From NCBI RefSeq assembly GCF_030063205.1, contig NZ_JASISQ010000003.1:186001-250000 (forward strand): a DNA stretch of 64,000 bases, read 5' to 3'. Positions 17,487 to 28,894 of this stretch are shown here, piece by piece. A program made the position numbers and the translations under genes. The notes beneath the pieces are model-generated. The model did not search any database, was not told the DNA's origin, and saw only the letters and a program-made list of their open reading frames with translations. Position 1 is the stretch's first letter; every line of letters begins with the position of its first letter. Source of the stretch: Arthrobacter antibioticus. Lineage in GTDB: Bacteria; Actinomycetota; Actinomycetes; Actinomycetales; Micrococcaceae.

Positions 17487-19105
17487 GTTTCAGCAGCCCC
17501 AAGGTGTCCAGGGCCTCGAATCGTCCGCCCCTGTTGACTAACCCGGTCCGCTACCCGGAACCGGCGTCTGCACCAGTGCGTTCAAAAAGGGCTTGGTTCC
17601 TGTTGCTGCTGACATTATTTGTTCCTGGTTCCGCCCAAGTAGTTGCCGGGGATAAGCGTTTTGGTCGTCTGGCCCTGCGCTGTACTTTTACCCTCTGGGC
17701 ATTGGTGATTGCCGCCGTCGTACTAGGAATTCTCAGCCGCGAAACCCTGCTGAACCTATTTTCCAACCCATGGACCTCACTGCTGATCATTGTTTTGATA
17801 GCGGCTGTGGCAGTGGGCTGGGCCGTGATGTTCCTCAATACTTTGAGAATTATCAAACCCGCCCTGCTGGCACCAGGAATGCGTGCCATGGTAAGCGGGG
17901 CGCTGGTTGTGCTCATGGCGCTCACCAGCGGCTCGCTGGGGTATGGGGCGTACCTGATCAATTCCGGTCGCAATGCCATCAACTCGATTTTTCAGGCCGG
18001 CCCGGACATGGTGCCGGTTGATGGGCGCTACAACTTTTTGGTCATGGGCGGCGACGCCGGTGAGGACCGCAGCGGCAGGCGCCCGGATTCAATCATTGTT
18101 GTCAGCGTGGACGCCAAGACTGGCCAGGCTGCAACCATCAGCATCCCCCGGAACTTACAGAACGCCCCGTTCTCCCAAAACTCTCCCCTCTGGGGCGTGT
18201 ATCCGGATGGGTACAACTGCGGCGATAACTGCATCATCAACTTCCTTTACACGGATGTTACAAACAAGCACCCTGAGCTCTACCCGGACGCCCAGGACCC
18301 GGGCGCGGCTGCCATGATGGATGCCACTGGCGGAATTTTGGGACTAGAAGTCCAGGGCTATGTTCTCGTGGATATGGCCGGATTCTCCAACCTCATCGAT
18401 GCCCTGGGCGGAGTCAAGGTCAACGCGGGTGGCTGGGTACCCATCAGCGGCGACGACGTCAACGGAACCGGCCAACATTTGCCTCCCACTGGCTGGATTG
18501 GACCCGGAGTACAGACCTTGGATGGCTACCACGCGTTGTGGTACGCCCGTTCGCGTCAATGGGTGCTTGAGTACAGCCGTAGCCAGCGCCAACAGTGCAT
18601 CCAGGCGGCCATGCTGGCACAGATGGACCCGGCAACTGTGTTCACTAAATTCAATGCCATCGCGGATGCAGGCTCCAAGGTGGTGGAATCTGATCTAGCC
18701 GCCGGCCAGCTCGGCAGCTTCGTGTCCCTGGCTTTGAAAACCAAGGAACACAAGTTGGCCAGGCTAACAATTGGTCCCCCTGATTTCCCTCAAGACTTCC
18801 CCACCTACCCCGACTTTAACGCCATCCACCAGCGTGTTCAGGCCCTGCTAAACCCGAAACCAGCGCCCGAGGCTCCATCGGCACAGGAGACTTCCGCGAC
18901 GCCAGATGCAGAGGTGGATGCTCCAGCCGGCGACCCAGCCGCGCCCGCTCCCGCACCCGAGGCCCCAAGCCAGGCCCCCGTACCCGGGCCAGCGGCACCG
19001 CCTGCGGATCTCACAGCCGAGTACCTGCAGCAGCTGGCCATCAACGGAGACGACGTGATGCTGACATCGCTCTTGGCCAACAACGGGAGCTGCTCTCCCG
19101 GTTAG
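17483..19105 (+). CDS. LytR-CpsA-Psr (LCP) family glycopolymer transferase
   Basis: 540 residues; its ATG overlaps the purE stop (ATGA). The N-terminus has three hydrophobic helices (near residues 35-55, 70-90 and 130-155), followed by the LCP domain with [34 protein letters not shown] and [18 protein letters not shown], which hold the Asp and Arg residues that bind polyprenyl diphosphate. LCP enzymes attach wall polysaccharides to peptidoglycan outside the membrane. The last 100 residues are Pro/Ala-rich and low complexity. Neighbouring purE/purK and TIGR03089 match the mycobacterial CpsA region. Confidence 0.93.
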   Translation: MSFSSPKVSRASNRPPLLTNPVRYPEPASAPVRSKRAWFLLLLTLFVPGSAQVVAGDKRFGRLALRCTFTLWALVIAAVVLGILSRETLLNLFSNPWTSLLIIVLIAAVAVGWAVMFLNTLRIIKPALLAPGMRAMVSGALVVLMALTSGSLGYGAYLINSGRNAINSIFQAGPDMVPVDGRYNFLVMGGDAGEDRSGRRPDSIIVVSVDAKTGQAATISIPRNLQNAPFSQNSPLWGVYPDGYNCGDNCIINFLYTDVTNKHPELYPDAQDPGAAAMMDATGGILGLEVQGYVLVDMAGFSNLIDALGGVKVNAGGWVPISGDDVNGTGQHLPPTGWIGPGVQTLDGYHALWYARSRQWVLEYSRSQRQQCIQAAMLAQMDPATVFTKFNAIADAGSKVVESDLAAGQLGSFVSLALKTKEHKLARLTIGPPDFPQDFPTYPDFNAIHQRVQALLNPKPAPEAPSAQETSATPDAEVDAPAGDPAAPAPAPEAPSQAPVPGPAAPPADLTAEYLQQLAINGDDVMLTSLLANNGSCSPG

Positions 19106-19205
19106 AAGCCCGGGACTGGCGTCTTCACCCCCGGATCTTGGAAATACCTTGCCGCCCTTACTTTCAATCGATCTACAGCTTGTCTTGGACCAGGAGAAAC
19201 TTAGT

Positions 19206-20465
19206 ATGTTTGCACTGACCAACCTCACCCGTGACTATCCGTGGGGTTCTGCCACTGCCATTGCCGGGCTTTTAGGCACCACGCCAAGCGGTGGCCCGGA
19301 GGCTGAATTGTGGATGGGGGCACATCCTGATTCACCCTCAATTGCCAATACTCCCGAGGGACCTGTGGCACTTGATACGCTCATTGCCGAGCACCCCATC
19401 AGCACTTTGGGCGCGCAGGCGCATGCAGAGTTTGGCGCCCATTTGCCTTTCCTGGTCAAATTTCTTGCCGCCGAGCGCGCCCTGTCCCTGCAGGTGCACC
19501 CCACCAAGTCCCGAGCCAAGAAACGCTTCGCCGAGGAGGACGCTGCAGGTGTTCCGCGCGATGACGCTCACCGCAATTACAAGGATGTGAATCACAAGCC
19601 GGAGATGCTTCTGGCCCTGACGCAATTTGAGGCACTCTGTGGGTTCCGTCCCTGCTCCGAGGCTGCCCAACTCTTCCGCACCGTGGGCATGGCAATTGCG
19701 GCAACGGGTACGCGCGTGCCTGCGTTGCTGGATCAAATTCACAGGACATTGGATTCGTCCATGGCCGCACCCGCCGTGGTGCGGCAGGCGTTTGAAACAA
19801 TTGCAGGCGGGGGTCAAGGAACGCGGACGTTGGTTGACCTAGCCGCCTCTGCCCTCAGCGCCACCGCCGAAGCCGGTGGTGACTTACCTTCTCCCCTGAC
19901 TACTGTTATTGAACTGGCCCAGCAATACCCAGGGGACCCTGGTGTGCTGATCTCATTGTTATTGAATCGGGTCTCTTTGGCCCCCGGAGAAGCCATTTAT
20001 CTGCCAGCAGGAAACATTCATGCATATTTGCACGGATTGGGTCTGGAGGTCATGGCCTCATCAGATAATGTGATGCGCGGCGGGTTGACGGGTAAACACG
20101 TTGATATTCCAGAGCTTCTGGAGACCGTGGACTTTACCCCTGGCGAGGCTCCAGTGGTCCCCACAAGAGTGACCGAGCTGGGCCAAAAGGTTTGGGAACC
20201 ACCTTTCGCGGAATTTGCCCTCCAGCGCGTAGAGATTTCAGCGGACGGTGCACCTGTTCCGCTGGTCCAAAATGGTCCTTTGATAGTTGTGGCCGTATCG
20301 GGTTCAGTGCTGCTGGATTCCCCGCGTAGTGACATGGTTCTTGGCCGTGGCGACTCCGTGTTTATACCGGCCGCGGAGAATCCTGTCATGGTCCACCCGC
20401 ACGCCAACGCTGCCGCGGAAACCTCTGTGGTCTTTGCAGTGACCTGCCAAGGATTTAACGCGTGA
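19206..20465 (+). CDS. manA: Mannose-6-phosphate isomerase, class I
   Basis: 419 residues from the ATG at 19206, with AGGAGAAA upstream. It interconverts fructose-6-phosphate and mannose-6-phosphate, supplying mannose for the cell envelope. Zinc-site motifs are visible: LPFLVKFLAAERALSLQVHPTKS, YKDVNHKPEMLLALTQFEALCGF and IYLPAGNIHAYLHGLGLEVMASSDNVMRGGLT. The upstream in-frame ATG at 19149 has no ribosome site. The stop overlaps the GTG of the next gene, so they form an operon. Confidence 0.96.
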   Translation: MFALTNLTRDYPWGSATAIAGLLGTTPSGGPEAELWMGAHPDSPSIANTPEGPVALDTLIAEHPISTLGAQAHAEFGAHLPFLVKFLAAERALSLQVHPTKSRAKKRFAEEDAAGVPRDDAHRNYKDVNHKPEMLLALTQFEALCGFRPCSEAAQLFRTVGMAIAATGTRVPALLDQIHRTLDSSMAAPAVVRQAFETIAGGGQGTRTLVDLAASALSATAEAGGDLPSPLTTVIELAQQYPGDPGVLISLLLNRVSLAPGEAIYLPAGNIHAYLHGLGLEVMASSDNVMRGGLTGKHVDIPELLETVDFTPGEAPVVPTRVTELGQKVWEPPFAEFALQRVEISADGAPVPLVQNGPLIVVAVSGSVLLDSPRSDMVLGRGDSVFIPAAENPVMVHPHANAAAETSVVFAVTCQGFNA

Positions 20466-21469
20466 AACCTATACTTCAAACGGCTATTTGGGCGCAGTTC
20501 CAACGCAGCCTGGGTAAGACTGTCCACGAAGCGCAGGGGCCAGGCTGGAGTTTTGTGGCCCTCGAGGAAAAAACTCCGCTGGGCAAATATATTTACGTCC
20601 CCTACGGTCCGTGCGCCGACGGGGAAGCAGCACTGACCAAGGCGTTAAGCGCCCTGTACGCAGTGGCCAAGTCAGTACATGCCCAGTACGTGCGGGTGGA
20701 ACCTGTTGCCGCTGGCCTGGGGGCTGACTACGATGCTGTTTTGAGGGCTCGTGGGCTGGTCCGGGCACCAACTGATATCCAACCGCATCTAAGCTGGAAA
20801 ATTGATCTGCGCCAGGACGAGGCAGACATTCTCAAAGCAATGCGCAGCACCAGCAGAAACCTCTTTCGCAACATCCACAAAAAGGGTGTCAGCTTTGAGA
20901 TTTCAACCGATCCGGCCCAGCTGCCGATCCTGCTTGGATTCTTGGGAAAGGTGTCCGGCAGGGCAGATTTCACAGCGCAAACTGATACTTACCTGACCAA
21001 GGCGGCGGAGGTACTTATGCCTGCCGGTGCCGCCAAACTTTTTATTGCACGCCTTGAGGATGGCACACCCATTGCCGCAGCACTGTCCTACGACACCGCG
21101 GATACCCGGGTTTACGCCCACGCCGCCGCTGACGACACCTACCGTAAACTCAATGCCGGTGTCCCACTGCTGGTAAGCATGGTCTTGGATGCCAAAGCAT
21201 CGTCAATGACAGAGTTCGACATGTGGGGTGTGAGCCCCGAAGATGAACCCGACCACGCTTGGGCTGGTTTCTCCAGGTTCAAGCGCTCATTTGGTGGTGC
21301 CGAAGTGGCCTACCCCGGGACGTGGGATCGCCCTGTCAACCGGTTTATGTACACGGTCTATCTCTCTAGCCGGAAGACGCGTTCACTGGTGGGCACAGTA
21401 CTGAAAAGCGCACGCAGCCTCACGGGACGTATCCGTAAACAACGGGGGAAGAACAGTTCCCCCAACTAA
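20462..21469 (+). CDS. FemAB/FemX-like peptidyltransferase
   Basis: 335 residues, starting with a GTG that overlaps the manA stop (GTGA). Two GNAT-like halves are visible: GWSFVALEEKTPLGKYIYVPYGPCAD, then SWKIDLRQDEADILKAMRSTSRNLFRNIHKKGV, and AKLFIARLEDGTPIAAALSYDTADTRVYAHAAAD with the MTEFDMWGV and FSRFKRSFGG ending typical of Fem transferases. These add amino acids from aminoacyl-tRNA to the lipid II stem peptide, forming interpeptide bridges, in the cytoplasm. The exact amino acid is not predictable. Confidence 0.9.
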   Translation: MKPILQTAIWAQFQRSLGKTVHEAQGPGWSFVALEEKTPLGKYIYVPYGPCADGEAALTKALSALYAVAKSVHAQYVRVEPVAAGLGADYDAVLRARGLVRAPTDIQPHLSWKIDLRQDEADILKAMRSTSRNLFRNIHKKGVSFEISTDPAQLPILLGFLGKVSGRADFTAQTDTYLTKAAEVLMPAGAAKLFIARLEDGTPIAAALSYDTADTRVYAHAAADDTYRKLNAGVPLLVSMVLDAKASSMTEFDMWGVSPEDEPDHAWAGFSRFKRSFGGAEVAYPGTWDRPVNRFMYTVYLSSRKTRSLVGTVLKSARSLTGRIRKQRGKNSSPN

Positions 21470-21471
21470 AT

Positions 21472-21503
21472 CGGTGGGTTCTGAGTTTTACCAGAACCCA
21501 CCG
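21472..21503. terminator. Bidirectional hairpin between FemAB-like gene and glpX
   Basis: CGGTGGGTTCTG pairs perfectly with CAGAACCCACCG around an eight-base loop. It sits between convergent genes and is not followed by a clear U tract. Confidence 0.75.
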
Positions 21504-21517
21504 CACTGCTGTGGAGA

Positions 21518-22555
21518 TCAGTTGCGCCGGGCGTAAGTCTCCCATTTTGCGGCCTGGTGCTCGCCGTCAACAAACCTGATGGTCCCTGACTTGGAGCGCA
21601 TGACGATCGATTGGGTAAGAACCTTGCCCTTGTCGTAGCGCACACCACGGAGCAAGTCTCCATCGGTGATACCGGTAGCCGCAAAGTAGCAGTTGTCGCT
21701 TGTGACAAGGTCATTGGTGGAGAGCACGCGGTCCAGGTCGTGTCCGGCGTCGAGCGCCTTCTGCTTCTCGTCATCATCCGTGGGCCAGAGACGACCCTGA
21801 ATCACGCCGCCCAGCGTCTTGATGGCGCAGGCTGAGACGATTCCTTCGGGTGTGCCGCCAATGCCCATGAGCGCGTCTACGCCTGTGCCCGCACGGGCTG
21901 CGGCAATGGCACCGGCCACATCGCCATCGAGGATGATTTTGGTGCGCGCACCGGCTTCACGAATCTCACCAATGAGGCCCTGGTGGCGGTCTCGGTCAAG
22001 AACCATGACCGTGAGCTGGTTGATTTTCACGCCCTTGGCTTTGGCGATCAAGTGCAGATTTTGCTTGACAGGCAGACGCAGGTCAACCATGTCAGCAGCC
22101 TCCGGGCCGGTCACAAGTTTTTCCATGTAGAACACTGCTGAGGGGTCAAACATGGTGCCGCGTTCGGCCACCGCCAGCACTGCCAACGCGTTATTGATAC
22201 CCATGGCTGTCAGGCGGGTGCCATCGATGGGATCCACGGCAACATCACACTCGGGGCCGGAGCCATCACCAACAACCTCGCCGTTGTAGAGCATGGGTGC
22301 TTCGTCTTTTTCGCCCTCACCAATGACAACAACACCATTGAAGTGAACAGTGGAAAGTAGGGCGCGCATGGCATCTACTGCTGCGCCGTCGGCCAGGTTC
22401 TTCTCCCCAAAACCAACCCAGTGGCCCCCGGCAATGGCCGCGGCCTCGGTGACACGCACCAGTTCCAAAGCCAGGTTCCTATCCGGCTCGTCATCGCCAA
22501 CAGCGAGAGACTTGGATAATTGCGAATAATCCATATGTGATGCTTTGTTGGCCAC
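21518..22555 (-). CDS. glpX: Fructose-1,6-bisphosphatase class II
   Basis: About 345 residues from a GTG at 22555 ([20 protein letters not shown]), which has GGGG upstream; an ATG at 22534 is a close alternative. It dephosphorylates fructose-1,6-bisphosphate in gluconeogenesis. GlpX motifs include [37 protein letters not shown], the metal-binding [15 protein letters not shown] and [16 protein letters not shown]. Divergent from the DUF4245 gene, as in mycobacteria (Rv1099c/Rv1100). Confidence 0.95.
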   Translation of the reverse strand: MANKASHMDYSQLSKSLAVGDDEPDRNLALELVRVTEAAAIAGGHWVGFGEKNLADGAAVDAMRALLSTVHFNGVVVIGEGEKDEAPMLYNGEVVGDGSGPECDVAVDPIDGTRLTAMGINNALAVLAVAERGTMFDPSAVFYMEKLVTGPEAADMVDLRLPVKQNLHLIAKAKGVKINQLTVMVLDRDRHQGLIGEIREAGARTKIILDGDVAGAIAAARAGTGVDALMGIGGTPEGIVSACAIKTLGGVIQGRLWPTDDDEKQKALDAGHDLDRVLSTNDLVTSDNCYFAATGITDGDLLRGVRYDKGKVLTQSIVMRSKSGTIRFVDGEHQAAKWETYARRN

Positions 22556-22731
22556 GTAAAAACCCCGTTGTTCAGGTAGGCGCAGAATTTGCCGTGCGCG
22601 ACGGTGCGCACCTCTGCCATATTTTTGCCTACGCAGCAATCATAGGCGAAGCAGCGCCGCAGTCGCGGGTGAGGTGGACCACGTCGGAGCCTCTGTGCTA
22701 ATTCTCCCCTCATATCTGGGAAGATAGTCAG

Positions 22732-23367
22732 GTGAGTGATTCCAGTCCTACCCCACCCGTCAAGCCCGTTCTTGCTGCCGGCGCTGCCAAGCGCGCCAAC
22801 GCCTCAGTGATCGGCATGCTGCTAGCCATGCTTTCAACGGTTGCCATTGTGCTGACCATTGTGTGGCTCAATCCAGAGCCAAAGGCGGAGAGCTTCCGCA
22901 CCCATATTGATGTAGCCGCCGTGGCTAACCATGCAGCCGATACCGCCGGTTTCACCCCTGTTGCACCAGATCTTCCGGAGGGTTGGTCAGCTAACTACGC
23001 TCGATGGAATCCGGCCGGCGCCGACGGCGTGTCGTTCTGGGACGTTGGTTATGTTACGCCGAACGACACTTTTATTGCTCTGCGCCAGTCAAATACGGCA
23101 AATCCAACCTGGACTGCCACACAAGCCCAGGACGCCCCTGTTACGGGAACTCGCGCCATAGACGGCCAAGACTGGGAACTCCGTGATAAACCTAAAAGCG
23201 ACCGCAGCCTGGTTCTGTTTAGCGGCGCAACCACTATTGTGCTGACAGGCGCAGCAGATTTCAAGGACTTTGACGTTCTTGCAACGGGGGCCACGAACCT
23301 GCTCGACGCCGGTGCACCAGCCGGCACGAGCGCCAGCAGAACTCCAACAGCGAAGGAAAGTAAATAA
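22732..23367 (+). CDS. DUF4245-family membrane-anchored protein
   Basis: 211 residues, starting with GTG. One N-terminal transmembrane helix (ASVIGMLLAMLSTVAIVLTIVWL, residues 22-44) is followed by an extracytoplasmic domain with LPEGWSANYARWNPAGADGVSFWDVGYVTP, the hallmark of DUF4245. The function is unknown. Its TAA overlaps the ATG of the carbonic anhydrase gene by one base, so they are co-translated. Gene order with glpX and fumC is conserved in actinobacteria. Confidence 0.9.
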   Translation: MSDSSPTPPVKPVLAAGAAKRANASVIGMLLAMLSTVAIVLTIVWLNPEPKAESFRTHIDVAAVANHAADTAGFTPVAPDLPEGWSANYARWNPAGADGVSFWDVGYVTPNDTFIALRQSNTANPTWTATQAQDAPVTGTRAIDGQDWELRDKPKSDRSLVLFSGATTIVLTGAADFKDFDVLATGATNLLDAGAPAGTSASRTPTAKESK

Positions 23368-24026
23368 TGAACGGTGGAGAAGACGGCAATATCAAGGCAA
23401 TTTCAGTGCATCCAAGCACCCCAACGGAAGCCTGGATGAAATTGATGAACGGCAACCGCCGGTTTGTCGAGGCCAGTGCTTCACACCCCAATCAGGATGC
23501 CGCACGCCGCAGCTCACTGATCTCCACCCAGCACCCTTTTGTCATGATCTTTGGCTGCTCGGACTCTCGCCTGGCCGCTGAAATCATCTTCGATCTAGGT
23601 CTTGGTGACGCCTTCGTTGTCCGCACGGCCGGGCACGTCATTGACAACACGGCCCTGGGTTCCCTGGAGTACGGGGTGGAATATTTGGATGTTCCGCTGA
23701 TTGTGGTCTTGGGCCATGACAGTTGCGGGGCGGTAACAGCTACCAAGGGAGCCGTTGCTACGGGCAAAATGCCGGCCGGTTTCATCCGCGACCTGGTTGA
23801 GCGCATCACCCCCTCCGTGCTGACCTCCCTGCGTAAGGATCCGGACAGCAGTGTTGGGGACATGGTGGAAGAGCATGTGAAACAAACCGCCTTCCGTTTG
23901 GTGGAGAACTCCCCCATCATCGCCAACGCGGTGGCACGTCAGAAGACCGCCGTGGTGGGCCTGACCTACCGCCTCAACGACGGCCGTGCCGACCTGGTGT
24001 ACAGCAATGGTTCAATCGGCATTTGA
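23367..24026 (+). CDS. Beta-class carbonic anhydrase
   Basis: 219 residues. It interconverts carbon dioxide and bicarbonate. Zinc ligands are visible in MIFGCSDSRLAAEIIFD (Cys, with the Asp/Arg dyad) and VLGHDSCGAVTA (His and Cys). The segment DAFVVRTAGHVID and the glutamine/alanine surroundings are those of the beta class. It starts in a TAATG overlap with the DUF4245 gene and ends just before a strong terminator. Confidence 0.95.
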   Translation: MNGGEDGNIKAISVHPSTPTEAWMKLMNGNRRFVEASASHPNQDAARRSSLISTQHPFVMIFGCSDSRLAAEIIFDLGLGDAFVVRTAGHVIDNTALGSLEYGVEYLDVPLIVVLGHDSCGAVTATKGAVATGKMPAGFIRDLVERITPSVLTSLRKDPDSSVGDMVEEHVKQTAFRLVENSPIIANAVARQKTAVVGLTYRLNDGRADLVYSNGSIGI

Positions 24027-24061
24027 TAGTTGACCGGGCCCGTTTTTTGCACACCCCGGCA

Positions 24062-24105
24062 GGCACGACGGCGGAACTTGGGTTCCCGCCGTCGTGCCAG
24101 TTTTT
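24062..24105 (+). terminator. Rho-independent terminator after carbonic anhydrase
   Basis: A perfect 13-bp stem (GGCACGACGGCGG with its complement) and an 11-base loop, followed by AGTTTTTG. This is one of the best terminators in the window. Confidence 0.9.
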
Positions 24106-24187
24106 GTTGGGGCAGGGCAAGCGCGCCGGCACCGCTAACACGGCCCGTGGTTTCTAACTCCGGCAGTGGCGGCGATATGGTGTAAGC

Positions 24188-25618
24188 ATGACTGATACTG
24201 CCGCGGCTAACGCACAAGAATTCCGTATTGAACATGACACCATGGGCGAGGTCCGGGTTCCGGCCAACGCACTGTACAGCGCACAGACCCAGCGCGCCGT
24301 GGAAAACTTCCCGATTTCTGGCATGACGCTGGAGCCGGCCCACATTGCCGCCCTGGCGCGCATCAAGAAGGCAGCGGCCACAACCAATGCCGAACTGGGT
24401 GTTTTGGATGCTGAGCTGGCACGAGCCATCGAGGGGGCCGCCGATCTGGTTGCCGCCGGAAAATTCGATGGTGATTTCCCCATCGATGTCTTCCAGACAG
24501 GCTCCGGCACCTCCTCGAATATGAACATGAACGAGGTTCTGGCCACCTTGGCCAACAAGGCGTTGGTGGAGGCCGGCTCAGAGAAGCGGGTTCACCCCAA
24601 CGATCACGTCAACGCCTCACAGTCATCCAATGATGTATTCCCTACTTCAGTGCACGTCGCTGCCACCTCAGCTTTGATCAACGAACTGATCCCGGCACTG
24701 GGCCACCTGGCCGAATCGCTGGAGCGCAAAGAAGCCGAATTCGCCACAGTTGTGAAGTCCGGGCGCACCCACTTGATGGACGCCACCCCTGTCACCCTTG
24801 GCCAGGAATTCGGCGGCTACGCCGCTCAGGTGCGCTACGGGATCGAACGGGTTGAATCCTCGCTGCCTCGCGTGGCAGAGGTCCCCCTTGGCGGCACCGC
24901 CGTGGGCACGGGCATTAACACCCCGGCTGGCTTCCCGCAGCGTGTGATTGCCCTGCTGGCAAAAGACACCGGCCTGCCGCTAACTGAGGCTCGCAACCAC
25001 TTTGAGGCTCAGGCCAACCGCGACGGCCTCATCGAAGCCTCCGGTCAGCTGCGCAATATTGCCTACTCCATCATGAAGATCAACAATGACCTGCGCTGGT
25101 TGGGCTCAGGTCCCAACACCGGTTTGGGCGAAATTTCCATCCCCGATCTGCAGCCCGGCTCTTCAATCATGCCCGGCAAGGTCAACCCGGTGATCGCGGA
25201 GGCAGCCATCATGGTTGCCGCCCAGGTCATTGGTAATGACACCACCATTGCCCTGTCCTCCACCAACGGCGCCTTTGAGCTGAACGTGGGCATCCCGGTC
25301 ATGGCTGCCAACCTGCTTCAGTCCATCCGGTTGCTCACCAACACCTCCCACATCATGGCGGAGAAGATGATTGATGGGCTCACCGCCAACGTTGAGCGTG
25401 CCCGCTTCCTCGCCGAGGCCTCCCCTTCCATCGTGACACCGCTAAACAAGTACATCGGTTACGAAAACGGCTCCAAAATTGCCAAGCACGCCATCGCCGA
25501 AGGCCTCACCATCCGTGAAGCCGTGCTTGCCCTGGGTTACGTTGACCGTGGCGAACTCACAATGGAACAGCTGGATAAGGGCCTGGACGTTTTGGCCATG
25601 ACCCGCGCTCCCCAGTAA
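24188..25618 (+). CDS. fumC: Class II fumarate hydratase
   Basis: 476 residues. It catalyses fumarate to malate in the TCA cycle. Visible motifs include [19 protein letters not shown] at the N-terminus, [38 protein letters not shown] and the superfamily signature [13 protein letters not shown]. It follows the carbonic anhydrase terminator and so has its own promoter, which I could not define. Immediately downstream lies a 27-bp perfect stem. Confidence 0.97.
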   Translation: MTDTAAANAQEFRIEHDTMGEVRVPANALYSAQTQRAVENFPISGMTLEPAHIAALARIKKAAATTNAELGVLDAELARAIEGAADLVAAGKFDGDFPIDVFQTGSGTSSNMNMNEVLATLANKALVEAGSEKRVHPNDHVNASQSSNDVFPTSVHVAATSALINELIPALGHLAESLERKEAEFATVVKSGRTHLMDATPVTLGQEFGGYAAQVRYGIERVESSLPRVAEVPLGGTAVGTGINTPAGFPQRVIALLAKDTGLPLTEARNHFEAQANRDGLIEASGQLRNIAYSIMKINNDLRWLGSGPNTGLGEISIPDLQPGSSIMPGKVNPVIAEAAIMVAAQVIGNDTTIALSSTNGAFELNVGIPVMAANLLQSIRLLTNTSHIMAEKMIDGLTANVERARFLAEASPSIVTPLNKYIGYENGSKIAKHAIAEGLTIREAVLALGYVDRGELTMEQLDKGLDVLAMTRAPQ

Positions 25619-25633
25619 TCACCGCTCCCCTGC

Positions 25634-25699
25634 CGTTGAGGTTGGAGATGATGACACCCCCTTCGTTCCTCCGGGGTGTCATCATCTCCAACCTCAACG
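25634..25699. repeat. 27-bp perfect inverted repeat downstream of fumC
   Basis: Left arm 25634-25660 and right arm 25673-25699 are exact complements, with a 12-base loop. The arm begins CGTTGAGGTTGGAGATGATG. It lacks a U tract, and the stem is far longer than a normal terminator, although termination after fumC is a likely role. Confidence 0.95.
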
Positions 25700-25757
25700 A
25701 CGTTTAAGGGGGTAAGGGTTTGGCCGTGGGAGTAAGGAGTGAGTAACACCACGTTGG

Positions 25758-25800
25758 TATAATTTTGCACTCTGACAGAAATAGTGCAAACTTTTACTTT

Positions 25801-25817
<17 letters not shown>
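25758..25817 (+). promoter_or_regulatory. Putative promoter and operator of the TetR-MFS operon
   Basis: A consensus -10 hexamer TATAAT (25758-25763) is followed at once by the inverted repeat TTTGCACT (25764-25771) / AGTGCAAA (25783-25790) with an 11-bp spacer. A third half-site, AGTGCAAA, lies at 25810-25817 inside the repressor gene. The arrangement would place a bound repressor over the transcription start, so autorepression by the TetR protein is the natural reading. No good -35 hexamer was found. Confidence 0.7.
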
Positions 25818-28142
<2,325 letters not shown>

Positions 28143-28160
28143 GCGCACCCACTCCTGTGG

Positions 28161-28814
28161 TTATCGCACCACCATCAGTCCAACAACCCGCGCCATCTCG
28201 GCGACCAGTTCCTCCGCCGGCCTGCGCTGTTCCGCCGGGATGCTCAAGTGACTCACCAGGACCTCAGTCATGCCGCCCACCACCATGAGTCCCACAAGTG
28301 TTGTGTCAAAGGCAGGGACTAGCCCGTTGCGCATGAGCTCGGCCAAAAGTCCCTCAATGGCCCCTGCGATCTGCGCGTTTTGCGTCCTTCTGCACTGCTC
28401 CAATGCCGGGGAGACGCCCACGGCTTCGATCTCACACACGCGCCCCAGACGCTCATCCTCAAGCATTGGCCCCACACCGGCCATGACACCGCGGCGCAGC
28501 AGCTCTTGCACGGAAGCTTCTTCGTTGAAGGCTAACTGCGCCACACGGCTGCGCATCTGCTCCGTAGCCTGAATATATACAGTGCGCAGGAGTTCCTCCC
28601 GGCTTGGGAAGTAATCGTAAAAGGAGCGGGAGGAAACTCCCGCCTCACGGCAGAGCCCTTGGACTGTTGTTGCTGCGTAGCCGGCCGTTCCGAAGAGTTC
28701 CAGCCCCGCCTCCAGCAACCGTCCTCGGCGGGCAGCGTCTCTCGCTGACTTGGACGTGCCATGCCAGGTCCGCTCATTGCGAGGATCCTGTGTACCATCG
28801 GTCGTTGTTTCCAC
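28161..28814 (-). CDS. TetR-family transcriptional regulator (next to monooxygenase)
   Basis: 217 residues. The helix-turn-helix region reads RDAARRGRLLEAGLELFGTAGYAATTVQGLCREAGVSSRSFYDYFPSREELL. The C-terminal domain is unlike that of the first TetR. The gene is divergent from the flavin monooxygenase, with only 80 bp between starts, and a palindrome there is a likely operator. It probably controls the monooxygenase-SDR pair and itself; the inducer is unknown. Confidence 0.9.
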   Translation of the reverse strand: METTTDGTQDPRNERTWHGTSKSARDAARRGRLLEAGLELFGTAGYAATTVQGLCREAGVSSRSFYDYFPSREELLRTVYIQATEQMRSRVAQLAFNEEASVQELLRRGVMAGVGPMLEDERLGRVCEIEAVGVSPALEQCRRTQNAQIAGAIEGLLAELMRNGLVPAFDTTLVGLMVVGGMTEVLVSHLSIPAEQRRPAEELVAEMARVVGLMVVR

Positions 28815-28830
28815 GGCCCCTACTTTTCCA

Positions 28831-28881
28831 CAGTGAGAGTAAAGAACTGTCAGCGGCTATTGAAAATGTGCATTTTCACTG
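28831..28881. promoter_or_regulatory. Putative operator between TetR and monooxygenase genes
   Basis: The sequence GAAAATG-TG-CATTTTC at 28862-28877 is a perfect 7-bp inverted repeat with a 2-bp centre. A wider pair, CAGTGA (28831-28836) and TCACTG (28876-28881), brackets it. The size fits a TetR operator between divergent genes. Confidence 0.65.
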
Positions 28882-28894
28882 TAATGATTATCAC

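Noticed and set aside
25765-25800. Upstream TTG start for the first TetR gene
   Set aside because: It lies within the operator and just after the -10 box, so it would precede the likely transcript start.
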